Assembly: GCA_001603055.1 (NCBI GenBank)
Contig: LVAZ01000186.1
Coordinates: forward strand, 1 to 5,574
Length of the DNA: 5,574 nt
Direction: 5' to 3'
From: Victivallales bacterium Lenti_02
Lineage (GTDB): Bacteria > Verrucomicrobiota > Lentisphaeria > Oligosphaerales > Lenti-02
The notes beneath the pieces are model-generated. The model searched no databases. It was not told the DNA's origin and saw only the letters and a program-made list of their open reading frames with translations. Both the position numbers and the translations under genes were made by a program. Every line of letters begins with the position of its first letter. Position 1 is the stretch's first letter. Shown one piece after another: positions 1-5,574 of the stretch.

Positions 1-203
1 TCCAGATTGGCCTGGCGGCGGCCTTCGCCGTCGCCGTCGACGGGTCCCTCGCCGCCGCCGGTCGACCCGGCGCCACGGCATGGGAATGGGACTGGCGGCC
101 GGAACTGGCCGGACCGGTCCGCGCCGTCCTCGAGGTCTACCACAAAAAACGGCCCGCCGAATTCGTCGCCCTGCCCCTGCAAGCCGGGAGGAGCGAGCGA
201 TGA
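1..203 (+). CDS. C-terminal end of a DUF3450-like periplasmic protein (partial, 5' end outside window)
   Basis: An open frame enters from the left edge (first full codon at position 3) and ends at TGA 201-203. The visible 66 residues include a Trp-rich stretch (WEWDW), then a helix-like segment ending in RPAEFVALPL. DUF3450 proteins typically end the same way: a Trp-containing turn, an amphipathic helix and a short P-x-x-x-x-LP tail. DUF3450 proteins are secreted coiled-coil proteins of unknown biochemical role, encoded just upstream of ttpC-exbB-exbD-tonB in TonB2-type operons. The position here, directly before a TtpC-like gene and overlapping it by ATGA, supports the call as much as the residues do. 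The signal peptide and coiled coil would lie upstream and cannot be checked. The coding frame is well supported; the family assignment is moderate. Confidence 0.6.
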   Translation, partial: QIGLAAAFAVAVDGSLAAAGRPGATAWEWDWRPELAGPVRAVLEVYHKKRPAEFVALPLQAGRSER

Positions 204-1594
204 AGCGCCTTCTTCTCTGTTTGCCGTTTCTCCTCGCGCCGCTCCGGGCCGAACCGCTGGCCAAGGTGAACGAGGCGCTGGAGCGGACCCGGCAGGACTT
301 GGTCGCGGCCCGTGCCGATCTCGAACGCAGCCATGCCGAACTGCGCGCCGCCAAACAGGCCGCCCTCGAACGGCTGGCCCGCAGCGAGAGCGAACTTGCC
401 GACCTCGAGGCCCGGCAGGCCGAACTCGCCGAGGCCCGCCGCCAGGACCGCGACGCCCTTCCCGAACTCGGCCTGCGCGCCGAAAACGCCAAACAGCTCG
501 ACACCTTCCTCGCCGGCCTGGTCCGCGAATACCGACTCTCCTTCGAAACCCGGATCGACGCGGCGGAGGCCGCCCGGCTCACCCCTGAACTCGCGGCCAT
601 CGACGCCCGGCTCGACCAGCCCGGCGACAGTGCCGCCGCCCTCGAGGCCCTGCTGGCCATGAGCTTCCAGCGGATCGAGGACGCGGTGGGCGGCAGCCGG
701 TTCCCCGGCCTGGCCCTCGGGCTCGACGGAGTCCAGCACGAGGGGCAGTTCGCCCGGCTCGGGCCGCTCGCCTATTTCGCCGCCGCCGACGGCGACGGCC
801 CCGTCGGCCCGGTCGCGCAGCGGCCCGGCAGCCGTCTGCCCACGGTCTACAGCCGGCTCGACGAAAACCGCCGGGCAGCAATGCGCGCCCTGGTGGAGGA
901 CGGCGCGGGCACCGCGCCTGTGGACGCCAGCCTCGGGCTGGCCCTGCACGTCGAGGAGGCGCGGGAAACCCTGGCCGAGCATCTGCGCAAGGGCGGGCTG
1001 ACCATGATCCCCCTGCTCGGGCTGGGCGGCTTCTGCCTGATCCTCGCGGTCTTCAAGTTCTTCTCCCTGCTGCTGGCCAGCGGTAGGGGCGACACCGTCC
1101 GCGTGGTGGAGATTCTCGCGGCCCTGCGCGCGGGGGACGAGGCCGGGGCCCAGAGCCTGGCCGCCCGGCTCCACCGCCCCCTGCGCCCGGTCATCGAGGA
1201 GGGCATCGCCAGCCGTACCGTCGAGAAGGCCCACCTCGAGGAGATTCTCTACGAGCGGATGCTGGCCCAGACCCCCCGGCTCGAACGCTTCCTGGCCCCC
1301 CTGGCCGTCTGCGCCAGCACCGCGCCCCTTCTCGGGCTGCTCGGCACCGTCACCGGCATGATCCACACCTTCCGCCTGATCACCGTCTTCGGCACCGGCG
1401 ACGCCAGCCTCCTTTCGGCGGGCATCTCCGAGGCCCTCATCACCACCGAGGTGGGGCTGATTATCGCCATTCCGGCCCTCCTCTGCCACGCCTACCTCTC
1501 GCGCCGGGTCCGCGGCATTCTGGCCGGCACCCAGGAGGCCACCGTCGTCTTCGTCAACGGCCTCTGGCTGACGGAGGGGGAGAAGCGGCCATGA
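200..1594 (+). CDS. TtpC-like MotA/TolQ/ExbB proton-channel family protein with periplasmic coiled coil
   Basis: This 464-residue protein is an accessory inner-membrane component of a TonB2-type energy-transduction complex; TtpC of Vibrio is the family reference and is of similar length. Residues 1-17 form a signal peptide with a likely cleavage after LRA. Residues about 20-95 are a charged Ala/Glu/Leu/Arg coiled coil, and a periplasmic region follows to about 262. Transmembrane segments lie near 266-293, 365-388 and 415-433. The second carries the family motif LLGLLGTVTGM and the third carries SEALITTEVGL. The start at 200 was chosen because GGGAGGAG (186-193) sits 6 nt upstream and a signal peptide begins exactly there. 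An in-frame ATG at 80 would add 40 Arg/Pro-rich residues inside the upstream gene. The start overlaps the upstream stop (ATGA 200-203), and the stop overlaps the next start (1591-1594). In Vibrio TtpC is required for TonB2-dependent iron-siderophore uptake; the substrate served here is unknown. Confidence 0.88.
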   Translation: MKRLLLCLPFLLAPLRAEPLAKVNEALERTRQDLVAARADLERSHAELRAAKQAALERLARSESELADLEARQAELAEARRQDRDALPELGLRAENAKQLDTFLAGLVREYRLSFETRIDAAEAARLTPELAAIDARLDQPGDSAAALEALLAMSFQRIEDAVGGSRFPGLALGLDGVQHEGQFARLGPLAYFAAADGDGPVGPVAQRPGSRLPTVYSRLDENRRAAMRALVEDGAGTAPVDASLGLALHVEEARETLAEHLRKGGLTMIPLLGLGGFCLILAVFKFFSLLLASGRGDTVRVVEILAALRAGDEAGAQSLAARLHRPLRPVIEEGIASRTVEKAHLEEILYERMLAQTPRLERFLAPLAVCASTAPLLGLLGTVTGMIHTFRLITVFGTGDASLLSAGISEALITTEVGLIIAIPALLCHAYLSRRVRGILAGTQEATVVFVNGLWLTEGEKRP

Positions 1595-2241
1595 GTTCCC
1601 CGCCTCTGCTGTCGGACCTCCTCGGCCACCTGGCGGCGGGCAGTTGGCTGATGGTCCCGCTGGTCCTGGTGACCATCGGCATCTGGCACACCTATCTCAG
1701 CACGGTCAGCCATCTGCGCGAATCCCTGCGCAGCGCCGATTTCGACGAGCTGCAACTGGCCGGGCGGGTGAGCCGGGACGGGGCCGCGCGGCTGGCCGGG
1801 GAGCTGGCCTCCCTGCCGGGCGCCATTCCCCGGGTGGCCCGGCACATCCTCCTGCGGGTGCAGGCGGGCATGCCCTTCCGCGAGGCCTGCGCGCAATGCC
1901 GGGCGGCGGAGACCGAGCGCTTCGGCTACGGCCTGATCGTCCTCGGCGCCCTGGTGGTGGCCGCGCCCCTGCTCGGCCTGCTGGGCACCGTGCTCGGCAT
2001 GATCGAGACCTTTTCGGCGGTCGCCGCCAACAGCAGCGAAACCGCCAATCTGGTGGCCGGGGGAATCAGCCAGGCCCTCATCACCACCCAGGTGGGGCTG
2101 GTCGCCGCTCTGCCCGGCACCCTCGGCCTCGCCCATGTCTACCGCCTCTACCGGCGGCTCGTCAACGCGGTCGATCTCTGCGAAAGCCATCTGGCCATCG
2201 TCTTCGAGCATGCCCGCGCAAACGGGGAGGCCACCGCATGA
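1591..2241 (+). CDS. exbB: ExbB-type MotA/TolQ/ExbB proton channel protein
   Basis: This 216-residue inner-membrane protein is expected to form the pentameric ExbB core that, with ExbD, converts proton-motive force into work on TonB. Transmembrane segments lie near residues 15-36, 113-136 and 160-183, with the bulk of the cytoplasmic loop between the first and second. Segment 2 holds LLGLLGTVLGMI with Thr133. Segment 3 holds SQALITTQVGL with Thr165 and Thr166, then an AALPG turn. It lacks the signal peptide and coiled coil of the preceding paralog. The usual Glu before the ALxxT motif of segment 3 (Glu176 in E. coli ExbB) is Gln161 here, whereas the TtpC-like neighbour keeps Glu. A purine-rich Shine-Dalgarno (GGAGGGGGAG, 1573-1582) precedes the ATG by 8 nt. 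Both ends overlap neighbouring genes by ATGA, which indicates translational coupling. TolQ is an alternative name, but the operon context favours the ExbB of a TonB2-type system. Confidence 0.88.
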   Translation: MSSPPLLSDLLGHLAAGSWLMVPLVLVTIGIWHTYLSTVSHLRESLRSADFDELQLAGRVSRDGAARLAGELASLPGAIPRVARHILLRVQAGMPFREACAQCRAAETERFGYGLIVLGALVVAAPLLGLLGTVLGMIETFSAVAANSSETANLVAGGISQALITTQVGLVAALPGTLGLAHVYRLYRRLVNAVDLCESHLAIVFEHARANGEATA

Positions 2242-2645
2242 GACGCATCGTCTCCCTCGACACCGGCAACAGCGAAAGCGCCGAGATCAACCTCTCCCCG
2301 CTCATCGACATGGTCTTCCTGCTCCTCATCTTCTTCATGGTCACCACCGTCTTCGTCCAGGAAACCGGCGTCGAGGTGCAGAAGCCCAAGGCCGCCAGCG
2401 CCGCCGACCTGGACAAGCGCAGCATCCTCATCGCCGTCACCCAGGAGGGGCACATCGTCTACGGCGGCGAGCGCATCGCCGCCAGCCGCGTCCGCGGCCT
2501 GGTCGCCCGCCTGCTCCGCGAGCGCGACATGCCGGTGGTCGTCGTCGCCGACGAGACCTCCCACACCGGCGTCGTCGTCCAGGTCATCGACCAGTGCAAG
2601 CTCGGCGGCGCCAAGCAGGTCAGCATCGCCGCCCGCAGGCCCTGA
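2238..2645 (+). CDS. exbD: ExbD/TolR family biopolymer transport protein
   Basis: This 135-residue protein has the normal length for ExbD. It has a short cytoplasmic N-terminus, one transmembrane helix (about 22-42) and a periplasmic domain (about 43-135). The helix starts with the family motif INLSPLIDMVFLLLIFFM. Asp24 in it matches the essential proton-carrying Asp25 of E. coli ExbD, so the channel partner looks functional. The periplasmic part alternates short beta strands (ILIAVTQEGHIVYGG, MPVVVVADE) with helices and ends in a KQVSIAARRP strand, as in the ExbD/TolR fold. GGGGAGG (2224-2230) lies 7 nt before the ATG, and the start overlaps the exbB stop (ATGA 2238-2241). In the usual DUF3450-ttpC-exbB-exbD arrangement tonB follows directly; here it does not. 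TolR is an alternative, but there are no tolA, tolB or pal neighbours. Confidence 0.9.
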   Translation: MRRIVSLDTGNSESAEINLSPLIDMVFLLLIFFMVTTVFVQETGVEVQKPKAASAADLDKRSILIAVTQEGHIVYGGERIAASRVRGLVARLLRERDMPVVVVADETSHTGVVVQVIDQCKLGGAKQVSIAARRP

Positions 2646-2651
2646 CGAAGA

Positions 2652-2680
2652 TTGACCAATTCCCGGACAGGAGCTATTGT
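2652..2680 (+). promoter_or_regulatory. Candidate sigma70-type promoter for the diguanylate cyclase gene
   Basis: TTGACC (2652-2657) matches 5 of 6 bases of the -35 consensus. A spacer of exactly 17 bp separates it from TATTGT (2675-2680), which matches 4 of 6 bases of the -10 consensus. It lies in the only intergenic gap of the window, in a locally A/T-richer stretch between exbD and the cyclase. If used, transcription would begin near 2686-2689. That is downstream of the TTG at 2677 and would force a later translation start. It may be a chance match, because the exb operon could also read through. Confidence 0.3.
2669..2679 (+). promoter_or_regulatory. Ribosome binding site and TTG start for the diguanylate cyclase
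   Basis: AGGAG (2669-2673) is followed after only 3 nt by TTG (2677-2679), the first plausible start in the cyclase frame, which opens after the TGA at 2653-2655. There is no in-frame ATG before the first membrane helix. The spacing is shorter than the usual 5-9 nt, and a second TTG at 2737 is a competing start. This site decides whether 20 extra N-terminal residues are made. Confidence 0.4.
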
Positions 2681-4173
2681 CTTCAACGGATGAGATTCTG
2701 TTTCCGGGGAACGCGAATCGAGCCGCGAACGGTCCGTTGAAAAACCAAAAAGACCCCCTTCTCTTCGTCGTCAGTCTGGTCCTGGTGATCGGTTTCGTCC
2801 TCACCAGCGTCGCCAGCTATCTGGTGTCGCGCACCTCGCTGCGCCGGCAGATCGTCCAGTACGAGCTGCCGCTGACGCGGGACAGCGTCTACTCGGAAGT
2901 GCAGCGCGACCTGTTGCAGCCGGTCTTTCTCTCCTCGATGATGGCCAACGACGCCTTCGTGCGCAAATGGGTTCTGGCCGGCGAGCAGGAGCCGGAGCGG
3001 ATGATCCGCTATCTGGCGGAAATCCAGCGGGAATACGGCACCTTCACCGCCTTCTTCGTTTCCGAAAGCACCCGTGTCTACTACCAGGCCGAGGGCATTC
3101 TCAAACAGGTCAAGGAGGACGAGGAGCGGGACGTCTGGTACTTCCGGGTGCGGGAGATGGAGCAGCCCTACGAGATCAACGTGGACCCGGACATGGCCAA
3201 CGAGGACGCCATGACCATCTTCATCAACTACCGGGTCCTCGACTTCGAGGGGAACTACATCGGCGCCACCGGCGTCGGCCTGACCGTCTACGCCGTCAGC
3301 AACATCCTCGAACGCTACCAGCGGGAATACGGCTGCACGGTATTCTTCGCCGACCATGCGGGGCGGATCATGCTGCGCAGTGCGAACAGCCCGCTCGCGG
3401 GCGATCATCTGGCCGACATTCCCGGCCTGGCCGAGCTGGCCGGCGACATTCTCGACGAGACGTCCCGCCCGCTGTCCTACCAGTCCCCGGCGGGCCTGGT
3501 CCATGTGAACACGCGGTACATCGAAGAGCTGGGCTGGTTCCTGATTGCCCTCCAGTCGGAGGAAGGCACGGTGAAGAACATCCGTCAGGCGCTGCTGGCC
3601 AATCTGGGGGTGTGCGCGCTCATCACCGCGTTGGTCCTGCTGTTCACCCACAAGACCATCGGCGAATACCGCCGCCGCATCGAGAAAATGGCGACCACCG
3701 ACTCCCTCACCGGCCTGCCCAACCGCCTGGGCTTCAACCTGCTCTACGAGGTGGTCGTCGGCGACTGCATCCGCCGCCGGACCGAATGCGCCCTGCTGCT
3801 CTTCGACCTCGATTCCTTCAAGAACCTGAACGACACCCATGGACATCTGGCCGGCGACGCCATGCTCCGCGCCCTGGCCGACACGGTCCGCGCCAGCATC
3901 CGCTCCTCGGACGTGTTCTGCCGCTGGGGCGGCGAGGAGTTCATCATCCTGCTCCGGGACTGCCCCCGGCCCGAAGCCCGGCGTCTCGCCGAAACGATCT
4001 GCGTGAAAATCGCCGAACTCCGCCTCGCCCACGAGGGGAGCGAGCTACAAACCACCGCCAGCTTCGGCATCGCCATGGTCGGGCACGAAACCCAGGACCA
4101 TGTCCTGAGAATGGCCGACCGGGCCATGTACCGGGCCAAGGACAACGGCCGCAACCGGGTCGAGGAAGCCTAG
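2677..4173 (+). CDS. Membrane-bound diguanylate cyclase with periplasmic dCache-like sensor and GGDEF domain
   Basis: This 498-residue protein should make cyclic di-GMP from two GTP at the inner membrane in response to a periplasmic signal. A polar N-terminus (1-26) precedes helix TM1 (about 28-50). A periplasmic region (about 51-302) with dCache-like features follows: a VWYFRVRE segment (153-160), PYEINVD (164-170), and a strand pair with FINYRV and GATGVGL near 182-202. TM2 is about 305-324, and the GGDEF domain runs 335-498. The domain keeps DSLTGLPNR (342-350), FDLDSFKNLND (376-386) and the active-site GGEEF (418-422). An inhibitory-site RxxD (Arg409-Asp412) lies five residues before GGEEF, so activity and product feedback are both predicted. 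No EAL domain is present. The start is uncertain: TTG 2677 has a close AGGAG, but the first 20 codons use third-position A/T far more than the rest of the gene, and TTG 2737 just before TM1 is an alternative. The stop overlaps that of the convergent kinase. Confidence 0.92.
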   Translation: MSSTDEILFPGNANRAANGPLKNQKDPLLFVVSLVLVIGFVLTSVASYLVSRTSLRRQIVQYELPLTRDSVYSEVQRDLLQPVFLSSMMANDAFVRKWVLAGEQEPERMIRYLAEIQREYGTFTAFFVSESTRVYYQAEGILKQVKEDEERDVWYFRVREMEQPYEINVDPDMANEDAMTIFINYRVLDFEGNYIGATGVGLTVYAVSNILERYQREYGCTVFFADHAGRIMLRSANSPLAGDHLADIPGLAELAGDILDETSRPLSYQSPAGLVHVNTRYIEELGWFLIALQSEEGTVKNIRQALLANLGVCALITALVLLFTHKTIGEYRRRIEKMATTDSLTGLPNRLGFNLLYEVVVGDCIRRRTECALLLFDLDSFKNLNDTHGHLAGDAMLRALADTVRASIRSSDVFCRWGGEEFIILLRDCPRPEARRLAETICVKIAELRLAHEGSELQTTASFGIAMVGHETQDHVLRMADRAMYRAKDNGRNRVEEA

Positions 4174-5574
4174 TCCGCGAACAGTGGGCGGAGGGCCGGA
4201 TAGAGCCGGAGGTAGAGACCGTAGGTGCGTTCCAGCGCCTCGCGCCAGGCGGGCACCGGTTCGAAGAGCTGGCTGGTCCGCAGGTGGGCGGTCCGGGCGC
4301 AGGCCTCCTCGGCGGTGGCGTAGACGCCCGCCCCGAGGCCCGCGATCATGGCCGCCCCGAGACTGGTGATCTCGGTGAAGGCGAGTGCCCGGACCGGACG
4401 GTCCAGCAGGGTCGCCTTGATCCGGTTCAGCAGCGGATTGGTGCTGCCGCCGCCCACCACTGTCACCTCGGGCGCGGAAAGGCCGCATTCCTCTTCGAGC
4501 AGCCCCACGATCTGTCGCCAGGCGCAGGCGATGCCCTCGAACACCGCCCGGCAGGCCTCCGCCCGCCCGGAGGCCAGCCCCAGGCCGAAGAACTGGCCCC
4601 GCGCCAGGGGGTCCCAGCAGGGCGTGCGCTCGCCCTGGAGATAGGGGAGGAAAATCACGCCGCCCGCACCGGGCGCGCTCGTCTCCGCCCAGCGGGTCAT
4701 CTCCTCGATCGAGCAGACCATGAATTCCTCGTGGAACCACTTCACGGCGGCGCCCGCCGTGCTCATGGTGCCGTTCACCACCCAGAGATCGGGAACCGGC
4801 GCGTGGATGTTGCAGAACAGGGGATTGCCCGAGGGACGGGCGGCGCTAATCATCAGACAATCCGTCGTCCCCGCGCTCACGAACAGGTTTCCCGGGCCGC
4901 AGACCCCGCCGCCGAGGGTGGCCAGGGGCGCGTCGCCGCAGCCGGCCACCACCGGAATCCCCGCCGGCAGGCCGGTGGCCCGCGCCGCCGCCGCCGTGAC
5001 CTGTCCGGCCACGCCGGCCGATTCGAGCGGCCGGGGCAGACGCGCCGGGTCGATATCCGCCGCCGCCAGCAGCGTTTCGTCGTAGCGCAGTTCCTCCCCC
5101 GCCGCCGCCAGCCCGGAGAGGGATTGGTGGCTGGCGTCCACCGTGAATTCCCCGGTCAGCCGCTGCACCAGATAGGTCCCGATCTGCCCGAAAACATGGG
5201 TTTGCGCGTAGAGTTCCGGCGCCTCCTCCCGCAACCAGAGAATGCCGGGGAGGGTGGTGGTTCCCGGCACAAACCGATTGCCGGTACGCCGTTCCAGGGC
5301 CTCGCTGCCAAAAGCGGCGGCGAAGCGCGTCGCCTGCGGCAGCGAACGGTGGTCGGAGTAGAGCAGGGCGGGACGTAGAGCGCGGCCTTCCCGGTCCATG
5401 GGCACCAGGGCCGGGAATATCGTGCTCAGGCCGACCCCGCGCACCGCCGCCAGTGCCCCCGGACGGCTCCGCCCCAGTTGGGCCAGGGTGTCGAGCAGGG
5501 CCTGCCAGAGGGATTCCGGCTCCATCTCGGCCCAGCCCGGCCGGGGATACTGGGTTTGGATGGGCACCTTGGCC
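4170..5574 (-). CDS. FGGY-family carbohydrate kinase, xylulokinase-like (partial, N-terminus outside window)
   Basis: This is an ATP-dependent sugar kinase of the cytoplasm, most like xylulokinase, which phosphorylates D-xylulose for entry to the pentose phosphate pathway. About 467 residues are visible; the family is usually about 480-510. The frame is open at the right edge, and the first visible residues (around PRPGWAEMEPE) match the region about 25-35 residues into FGGY kinases. The first phosphate-binding motif (DxGTxxxK) is therefore off-window, and the GTG at 5567 is not the true start. Counting from that GTG: SDHRS (71-75) in the sugar-binding region, AGCGDAP (208-214) with Asp212 as the probable catalytic base, FLPYLQGERTP (306-316) with a following ARGQFFGL, and GGGSTN (372-377) as the C-terminal ATP-site signature. 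The C-terminus ends LYPALRPLF, as in many XylB proteins. Other FGGY sugars cannot be excluded, so substrate is tentative. It converges on the cyclase gene and shares no operon with it. Confidence 0.85.
   Translation of the reverse strand, partial: AKVPIQTQYPRPGWAEMEPESLWQALLDTLAQLGRSRPGALAAVRGVGLSTIFPALVPMDREGRALRPALLYSDHRSLPQATRFAAAFGSEALERRTGNRFVPGTTTLPGILWLREEAPELYAQTHVFGQIGTYLVQRLTGEFTVDASHQSLSGLAAAGEELRYDETLLAAADIDPARLPRPLESAGVAGQVTAAAARATGLPAGIPVVAGCGDAPLATLGGGVCGPGNLFVSAGTTDCLMISAARPSGNPLFCNIHAPVPDLWVVNGTMSTAGAAVKWFHEEFMVCSIEEMTRWAETSAPGAGGVIFLPYLQGERTPCWDPLARGQFFGLGLASGRAEACRAVFEGIACAWRQIVGLLEEECGLSAPEVTVVGGGSTNPLLNRIKATLLDRPVRALAFTEITSLGAAMIAGLGAGVYATAEEACARTAHLRTSQLFEPVPAWREALERTYGLYLRLYPALRPLFAD

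Noticed and set aside
80..199. Upstream ATG extending the TtpC-like protein by 40 residues
   Set aside because: The extension is Arg/Pro-rich, overlaps the DUF3450-like coding frame and would bury the signal peptide. The ATG at 200 has a strong Shine-Dalgarno and begins the signal peptide.
137..1489. 450-codon minus-strand open frame opposite the TtpC-like gene
   Set aside because: Composition is Gly/Glu/Gln-rich without recognisable motifs and mirrors the codons of the real gene, which has a signal peptide, membrane helices and family motifs.
2683..4032. 449-codon minus-strand open frame opposite the cyclase
   Set aside because: It is antisense to clear GGDEF motifs and has no recognisable domain; a stop-poor shadow in G+C-rich DNA.
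4045..4740. 231-codon minus-strand open frame overlapping the 3' ends of cyclase and kinase
   Set aside because: It lies out of frame with the kinase on the same strand, is Gly/Arg/Pro-rich and shows no motif.
2967..5378. Very long (803-codon) plus-strand open frame across the cyclase and opposite the kinase
   Set aside because: Its translation is Arg/Gly/Pro/His-rich with no domain or membrane pattern, and it overlaps two clear genes. It is a by-product of high-GC codon bias.
5565..5567. GTG as the true start of the sugar kinase
   Set aside because: The frame stays open to the window edge, and the conserved N-terminal phosphate-binding motif of FGGY kinases would be missing, so the gene is cut by the window rather than starting here.

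Overview
This G+C-rich window (roughly two thirds G+C by eye, with strong G/C preference at third codon positions) comes from a bacterium. ExbB/ExbD energy-transduction genes, periplasmic domains and a signal peptide point to a Gram-negative (diderm) cell. The set DUF3450 / TtpC-like / ExbB / ExbD is best known from Gammaproteobacteria such as Vibrio, and also occurs in other high-GC diderm groups. The sequence alone does not fix the genus.

Layout: (1) positions 1-203 (+) hold the C-terminal end of a gene that looks like a DUF3450 periplasmic coiled-coil protein. (2) 200-1594 (+) encodes a TtpC-like MotA/TolQ/ExbB-family protein with a signal peptide and a long periplasmic coiled coil. (3) 1591-2241 (+) encodes a short ExbB. 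(4) 2238-2645 (+) encodes ExbD. These four genes are joined by three ATGA stop/start overlaps, each behind a good Shine-Dalgarno sequence, so they form one translationally coupled operon. (5) After a 31-bp gap with a sigma70-like promoter candidate, about 2677-4173 (+) encodes a membrane-bound diguanylate cyclase with a periplasmic dCache-type sensor and intact catalytic and inhibitory sites. (6) 4170-5574 (-) is a convergent FGGY-family sugar kinase resembling xylulokinase. Its N-terminus lies beyond the window edge. Its stop codon overlaps that of the cyclase within a single CTAG palindrome.

Functionally, genes 1-4 should form an inner-membrane, proton-motive-force-driven complex of the TonB2/TtpC type, which powers outer-membrane transport through a TonB protein. 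The tonB and TPR genes that usually follow exbD in this arrangement are absent here, and a c-di-GMP synthase occupies that place. The kinase is probably a separate sugar-metabolism unit.

I see no RNA gene, CRISPR array, insertion sequence or clear intrinsic terminator. The window is almost fully coding; the only noncoding stretch is 2646-2676, or up to about 2736 if the cyclase uses its later start. The main points for a second look are the missing tonB, the ambiguous cyclase start with its embedded promoter and possible 16-codon leader ORF, the Glu-to-Gln differences between the two ExbB-like paralogs, and the shared CTAG stop.
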